The translations under genes and the position numbers were made by a program. Under the pieces are notes generated by a model, which was not told the DNA's origin, did no database searches, and saw only the letters and a list, made by a program, of their open reading frames with translations. Shown here one piece after another: positions 12,297-13,385 of a DNA stretch of 13,385 bases (positions are counted from its first letter, which is position 1; each line of letters starts with the position of its first letter). Source of the DNA: Chloroflexota bacterium (GTDB lineage Bacteria; Chloroflexota; Dehalococcoidia; Lucifugimonadales; JACPCL1); NCBI GenBank assembly GCA_016210375.1, contig JACQUH010000223.1, forward strand, positions 1 through 13,385, read 5' to 3'.

Positions 12297-13381
12297 TTAC
12301 GTCCGTGGTGTTCATCGTGGGCTTCATCGGCCTGCTGGCCGTCCTTATCCTTGTGCACGAGGCAGGCCACTTCTTTGTGGCCAAGGCTTCCGGCGTCAAG
12401 GTGCTGGAGTTCGGGCTGGGCTTCCCGCCGCGCCTCCTGGGCTTCCGCAAGGGAGAGACCCTCTACTCCCTCAACGCCATCCCACTGGGCGGCTTCGTCA
12501 AGATGGTGGGGGAAGAGGACCCCAGCGAGCCGAGGAGCCTCGCCGCGCAGAGCATCCTGGTCCGCTTCCTGGTCATATCCGCAGGCCCCTTCATGAACGC
12601 CCTCATGGCCCTGGTCCTGTTTACCGCGCTTTACCTGGTGCCACAAGACGTCGTGGTTGGTAGGGTCACGATCGTGTCAGTCTTGCCCGGCTCCCCCGCC
12701 GAAGCCGCCGGCCTGCTGCCAGGCGACCAGGTGGCAGCCGTGGAGGGCAACAACCTGGACAACCACGGCGACCTTGCCTACCTCCTGAGGGCGAACCTGG
12801 GGAAGGAGATGACCTGGACAGTCTTGCGGGAGGGCCGCAAGCTGGATGTTAACGTCACGCCGCGACTGAGCCCGCCTCCGGGCCAGGGGCCCACTGGCAT
12901 CACCATCAGCACTGAAGACCCGCGCACGGTGAGCCGGAGCATGGCCCCGTGGACTGCCGCGGGCAATGGCCTGCGCACCATTGTGGATGTCGTGACCCTC
13001 ACCAGGAGAGAAATCTCCAGGGGGCTGGCCTCGGGCCAGGCTCCCCAGGTGACCGGCCCCATTGGCATGGCCCAGGCCTTCAGCGAGGTGGGCCGTGAGC
13101 CGAGCTTCGGCCTCAAGGAGCGGGTTCTCATCGCCCTGAACCTGGGCGCCGTTATCAGCCTGAGCCTGGCCGTCTTCAACATCCTGCCCATCCCCGCCCT
13201 GGACGGCGGCCGGCTGCCCTTCCTTCTGATAGAGTGGGTGCGACGGGGCAAACGCGTGCCGCCCAAGGCGGAGGCCCTGGTGCACCTGGTGGGCTTCGCC
13301 CTGCTGATGGGCCTGGTCATCCTCATCAGCGTAATGGACCTGGTGCGCATCACCCAGGGCCGCAGCCTCCTGGGGGGGTAG
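12293..13381 (+). CDS. rseP: RseP-type site-2 zinc metalloprotease
   Basis: Site-2 proteases cut within the membrane, releasing anti-sigma factors or clearing signal-peptide remnants. The 362-residue protein has the zinc motif HEAGH (22-26) in the first membrane helix and the third ligand in NILPIPALDGG (296-306). It also has the conserved SLNAIPLGGFVKM (59-71) and ISAGPFMNAL, with one PDZ domain at about 122-190 (GSPAEAAGLLPGDQV) and further membrane segments near 105-118, 275-300 and 335-352. The single PDZ matches Gram-positive and Chloroflexota forms; E. coli RseP has two. The TTG start at 12293 overlaps the dxr TGA by four bases (TTGA), with AAGGA seven bases before it. GTG codons at 5-6 are alternatives. 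No anti-sigma factor gene is in view. The stop lies four bases from the window end. Confidence 0.95.
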   Translation: MITSVVFIVGFIGLLAVLILVHEAGHFFVAKASGVKVLEFGLGFPPRLLGFRKGETLYSLNAIPLGGFVKMVGEEDPSEPRSLAAQSILVRFLVISAGPFMNALMALVLFTALYLVPQDVVVGRVTIVSVLPGSPAEAAGLLPGDQVAAVEGNNLDNHGDLAYLLRANLGKEMTWTVLREGRKLDVNVTPRLSPPPGQGPTGITISTEDPRTVSRSMAPWTAAGNGLRTIVDVVTLTRREISRGLASGQAPQVTGPIGMAQAFSEVGREPSFGLKERVLIALNLGAVISLSLAVFNILPIPALDGGRLPFLLIEWVRRGKRVPPKAEALVHLVGFALLMGLVILISVMDLVRITQGRSLLGG

Positions 13382-13385
13382 GGGG

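Overview
The window is a high-GC bacterial chromosome segment with two blocks of housekeeping genes facing away from each other, separated by repeat-rich DNA. No 16S rRNA or other lineage marker is present. The combination of a PyrR-controlled pyr operon, the frr-uppS-cdsA-dxr-rseP cluster, frequent GTG/TTG starts and gaps packed with short palindromic repeats fits a Chloroflexota bacterium (Dehalococcoidia or SAR202-like). That assignment is inference from style.

Left half, minus strand, read from high to low coordinates: a promoter (6268-6296), a structured leader with a PyrR-binding RNA loop (6198-6228) and a hairpin whose 3' arm carries the Shine-Dalgarno sequence (6122-6151). Then come pyrR, pyrB, pyrC and carA, a membrane protein of unknown function whose start overlaps the carA stop, and, after a gap, a YprB-like RNase H-fold exonuclease. 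PyrR senses UMP/UTP. PyrB and PyrC make carbamoyl-aspartate and dihydroorotate. CarA is the glutaminase subunit that supplies ammonia for carbamoyl phosphate. carB, pyrD, pyrE and pyrF are not in the window. At the left edge, behind a strong hairpin and a promoter, a second PyrR-binding loop (9-39) nearly identical to the first points to another PyrR-controlled unit just outside the window.

Middle: about 730 bases (6116-6844) without a gene hold the pyr leader and promoter, a pair of 60-base direct repeats, and a block of about 400 bases bounded by 15-base inverted repeats and filled with perfect palindromes. Next, on the minus strand, lies a solitary thiamine-diphosphate enzyme of the acetolactate synthase type (6845-8506). 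A further gap of about 430 bases (8507-8937) holds another repeat and the promoter of the plus-strand operon.

Right half, plus strand: frr, uppS, cdsA, dxr and rseP are packed with no gaps or 4-base overlaps and are probably translationally coupled. They cover ribosome recycling, undecaprenyl diphosphate synthesis, CDP-diacylglycerol synthesis, the first committed step of the MEP isoprenoid pathway and a site-2 membrane protease. The usual upstream partners rpsB, tsf and pyrH are missing, so frr opens the operon here.

No new multi-gene system is visible. The most interesting content is regulatory and structural: the duplicated PyrR element with its matching promoter, the SD-sequestering leader, and several MITE-like or REP-like palindromes inserted inside and between operons.
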